Positions 60,951 through 64,000 of a DNA stretch of 64,000 bases are shown here, in pieces (within the stretch, counting starts at the first letter, position 1; every line of letters begins with the position of its first letter). The notes beneath the pieces were generated by a model. The model was given only the letters and a program-made list of their open reading frames with translations. It was not told the origin of the DNA and searched no databases. Source of the stretch: Viscum album (lineage: Eukaryota; Streptophyta; Magnoliopsida; Santalales; Viscaceae); NCBI GenBank assembly GCA_963277665.1, contig OY728165.1, positions 1,153,726,050 to 1,153,790,049 on the forward strand. Reading direction: 5' to 3'. The translations under genes were made by a program, and so were the position numbers.

Positions 60951-62291
60951 TATCCAAGGAAACTTTTTAACCCAATTTCGATTTCATTGGGTTCAACATG
61001 TAGTTATTGAATATGTCATATTTTGAATATGTTTGAATGAAATTTTATTGTTTTACACTTAATATCCACTTATATTGGGTGTATTTATATTTTTCACACA
61101 TAATTTTGGGATTGAATTATCCTTAAATTAAGGATAACTTCTTTATAAGGGAATTCATCACATTTGACATTTCTATTGAGACTTCTTTGTTATTATGCAC
61201 CAATTCACACTTATATGGTGTATATACTGTCCTTTGGAATATTATATCCTGAATCCATTTATTCTCATGATATTATAACGTTCTGACTAAATGTTATTCC
61301 TCGATTATGGTATTCAAGTGTCTCTAATTTTTATAGAACCCATTTAACAAAAATATCGCTTTAAATGTTTTAATTATTTATTATTTTTAATATCCATGGT
61401 TTCAAAGTGGTTTTAAGTATTTATTTATATGGATATTAATGGTTTAACATTTTAAAAGCTTCAAGGTGGTATGGGACACTTTGATTCAAAAATCTCTTTA
61501 TTAAATGTTTTAAATGGTTTTGTAAATGGTTTCTTTTTGAATGGATTCACTATTTCAATAAACTAAAATGTTATATTTTGATTGAAATGTTGAAATGTTA
61601 TGTTTCCATTATGCATGTTTTATGTGATACGTTTATGTCATGTTTCTTGGGAATTGTTATGAAAACAGGTGGTTCCGTGATAAACTAAGGGCGGGTGAGC
61701 CCGATATAGCTCTCCATTGCTTTGGGTAACGTGAAGGAGTGAAACATTAAGGTTTCTCTGAATAGATTTAGGGAATATACTATGATGGGTATTCCAAACA
61801 TAACCAAGAGGGTTACTCCCTACGTAAGAATGTTATGAATGTCTCAAGATACCTTTATTTCTTATGATTTCTATGATTTATTCATGGTTTGATGAGGTAT
61901 GTTAAAGTGCATATGTTTTATGGGTAAAGTAGGATTTCATTTATATATATATATATGAACTCATGTTTCCTTTCCATATTTTTATAACCCATTAATGAGC
62001 ATTTTATGCTCATCCCATGTTTTTGAAATGTTTTTCACAGGTCAAGGGAAAGGTACATGATGTGATGATAGTGTCAAGGATGTGTCAAGAAAGAATCCGT
62101 GTTTTATTTTAAATATGTTTCCGTTGATGGGAAGAATGAATATTGTCTTTTATGTAACCACTTTGTTTAAATGTGGAATGTAATGCATGTTTCATGATCT
62201 AATTCTCTAAAACTCTAAACCTAAAAAGATCCTCAAAGTGTAATCTTGTAATAACTCAAGATTAAGTAAGGTTTAAGGTTGGGGCCTTATA

Positions 62292-62296
62292 TCAAA
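62292..62296. other. target-site duplication TCAAA (right)
   Basis: Identical to 57628-57632. The integrase frame of element D continues from here. Confidence 0.88.
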
Positions 62297-63110
62297 GATT
62301 TGCACATAGTGGATGAATTGGAAAAGAGGTATGTTAATGAGGTGGTGTGGCTGAATCGACTTCCAAGGTACATTGTCTTTGATCCAGACAAATGTTTTAT
62401 CTCACAAGTTTGTAAGGGATTTCATCTTGCTTTTGGAACCCAGTTACGACTTAGTACTACTTTTCACCCATCGACCGATGGGTATATGGAATGGGCTATC
62501 CATATGGTACATAATTTCTTAGGATAATGTGTCTTATACTTTGGGAGATCTTGGTCCTGAAACATAACATTGGTTGAGTTTTCTTATAAAAATATCTACC
62601 ACTCTTCCATCATTCTGGATCTATTTGAATCCTTATATGGAAGACTGTGTCATTCAATGTTTTGATATGAAGAGGTTTGGGAGGAAGTTGTACTTGGTCA
62701 CTAGGTAGAGAAGAGCATGGTAGAAAGAGTTCATCTTGTTCGTGAAAGGATGAATTTAGTGAAATACTGACTTGAGTCAAATTCCAATATTCGGAAGTGG
62801 ACACTGGAATTCAAGGTTGTGGGCAATGTATTCTTAAATATTTCCCTCGACATGGGCGTCTGAGGATCAGAGGAGGGAGTAAGCATTCCCCCCAGGTTTG
62901 TTGGGCCCTTTTTGGTTTTGGGGTGAGTTGGGAAGTTTGTGTACTAGTTTGCATTTCCACCATGGTTTGAGAGGATTCATGACATCTTCCATGTATCTCA
63001 ACTTTTCACGTATCTTCATGATTACTATCATTTCCATGATTGGGGAGTGTGGGATATCGAAGATGTTGAAAAATTCATGGGGTATCCAATAGAGATATAG
63101 TAACTTCATG
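62297..63110 (+). pseudogene. element D integrase, downstream part
   Basis: The open stretch 62297-62524 holds RYVNEVVWLNRLPRYIVFD, then FHLAFGTQLRLSTTFHPSTDG, clear Ty3/gypsy integrase core. The second catalytic region reads FDPDKCF where the family has SDRDxxF, so Asp is kept in DPD but the context is altered. The SERT-like Glu block reads YMEWAIHM. Later, broken frames give GPFWFWGELG, the GPFEIL block of the C-terminal domain, and HDWG...DIEDVEKF. No chromodomain could be resolved. Confidence 0.88.
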
Positions 63111-63735
63111 AGAATGTACGGAAATGATGGACTGTTACTTAGGATACTGTGTTTTGGAGACTTGGTAGCTATGAGGGGAGTACTTGGGTGTGAAAACAAA
63201 GATGTGTTACATGTACCCGGTGTTTTTTCAAGATTTTATTTTCTAGGTTTTATTAATGTGATTTTTGAACCATGTTTTATGAAATTAGCTAATTCCACTT
63301 GGATTGAAATTTGTGTGTTGTAACAAAGTCCTTAATTATAAAGAGGGGAATTCCATATTCGTAATTGAGATGAATTAACTCTGGTAATACTAAAATCATG
63401 TGGGTGATTTTGTGCTACCAATAGAAGATAGTATCTTGACATGGATGACAATATTACCTAATATGTATGTTTGAGATAGTGTAGTATGATTTCCATAGTT
63501 GTTTTATGTTAGTTGTGTGGCAGTTTGGTTGTGTGAAATGACAAAATTCTGATTATGTAGTGTAGTTGTGCAGAGTGTTCGTGGGGTCATTTGGGCCGGT
63601 GTGTTTATATAGAGATAGCATTTGAGGTGTGGTGTGTCTCTTGAGAGGTATCTTGTGGATTCTTTGTTTGGACTCATCTTCTTCTAGGATTAGTTTTGGA
63701 TTATTGATTATGATAATTGTTTTATAGGTATGTAA
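63111..63735 (+). other. element D region between integrase and 3' LTR
   Basis: No further domain recognised. It contains TATATAGAGATAG at about 63606. The polypurine tract is not preserved clearly. Confidence 0.5.
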
Positions 63736-64000
63736 TGTAATGGTCCATGCCATCCCGGCATGCTATTTTTCTAGTTTTTTGCTATTAGTGATGTTCGGAA
63801 GAGGTCCTATAATTTTTCATGGGTTTAAAGGGTACAACAAAGAAGTTGCAGGGCTTACATGTTGTGTAAGTATATTACATAGTGTCAATCTTCGTTTTTT
63901 GGATTATTCAGGGTGATTCTAGAAAAATATATTTTGTTGTTTATATAATAAAATAAAGATAAAGGTGGTAGTTTTTTCAAAAGAAACCAAATAGGCGAGT
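63736..64000 (+). repeat. element D 3' LTR, cut by the window end
   Basis: TGTAATGGTCCATGCCATCC aligns with the 5' LTR start at 41612, and AGGGCTTACATG near 63850 aligns with AGGGCTTGCATG near 41727. About 2.8 kb should follow outside the window. Confidence 0.7.

Larger units (their letters stand above)
57633..62291 (+). mobile_element. solo LTR of the LARD-like family inside the element D integrase
   Basis: It starts TGTAACACCCC and ends GGGGCCTTATA, TG...TA as in LARD1, 4659 bases, with a perfect 5-bp target duplication. It shares with LARD1 the TTTTGATGAATAGTG words (58490), GGTAAGGGATCC (60366), TGTCATTCCTT (60411), the core GTGGCGTCGTTTGGCTGCCG (60539) and ATTGCTTTGGGTAACG (61707). It has a TATA box (TATAAAAG, 59261). 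No primer site, internal region or second LTR follows, so it is a solo LTR left by recombination between two LTRs. Confidence 0.9.

Overview
The window reads as intergenic heterochromatin of a large-genome seed plant. It is strongly AT-rich, has no intact host gene, tRNA or rRNA that I can support, and is built mostly of LTR retrotransposons inserted into one another. Exact species is not decidable from the sequence. The mix of Ty1/copia Sirevirus-type and Ty3/gypsy elements, initiator-Met-tRNA primer sites and heavy loss of CG dinucleotides in older copies all point to a plant. All protein-coding traces are retroelement gag/pol and all are broken.

Layout. (1) 1-5.5 kb: AT-rich sequence with a G/purine-rich island (2.0-2.4 kb), AT and CA microsatellites and no recognised gene. 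(2) 5.55-7.66 kb: a very decayed 5' LTR, primer site and gag start of a Sirevirus-like element, related to the young one at 47 kb. (3) about 11.1-30.4 kb: a Ty3/gypsy element on the minus strand (element C) with RT and integrase remnants and two LTRs of about 3 kb carrying a 46-bp minisatellite. Its 3' LTR is split by a complete 8.8-kb LARD-like element (11994-20818, target duplication CATGC) with 3.58-kb LTRs and only 1.67 kb of internal sequence. (4) 33.1 kb onward: a second, older LARD-like element (4.7-kb LTR, 1.9-kb internal). Its 3' LTR is interrupted at 41612 by a plus-strand Ty3/gypsy element (element D) that runs past the window end. (5) Element D is itself interrupted twice: in its reverse transcriptase by a 9.07-kb Sirevirus-type Ty1/copia element (47057-56124, target duplication GTATG), and in its integrase by a 4.66-kb solo LTR of the LARD family (57633-62291, target duplication TCAAA). 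Reading element D across each break continues the same domain, which independently confirms both insertions.

Most interesting points. The Sirevirus LTR carries about 30 short CG-rich motifs in roughly 720 bp, 7 to 8 of them exact TTTCGCGC, the E2F-type consensus. Its 3' end has several extra polypurine tracts and three extra copies of the tRNA primer-site core. The LARD-like family has TG...TA ends, a periodic array of about 195 bp inside the LTR that starts just after a TATA box and a consensus splice donor, and one member carries a 90-codon open frame in both LTRs. The stop codons in the Sirevirus pol frame are mostly explained by C-to-T change at CG and CHG sites, as expected for methylated plant DNA.
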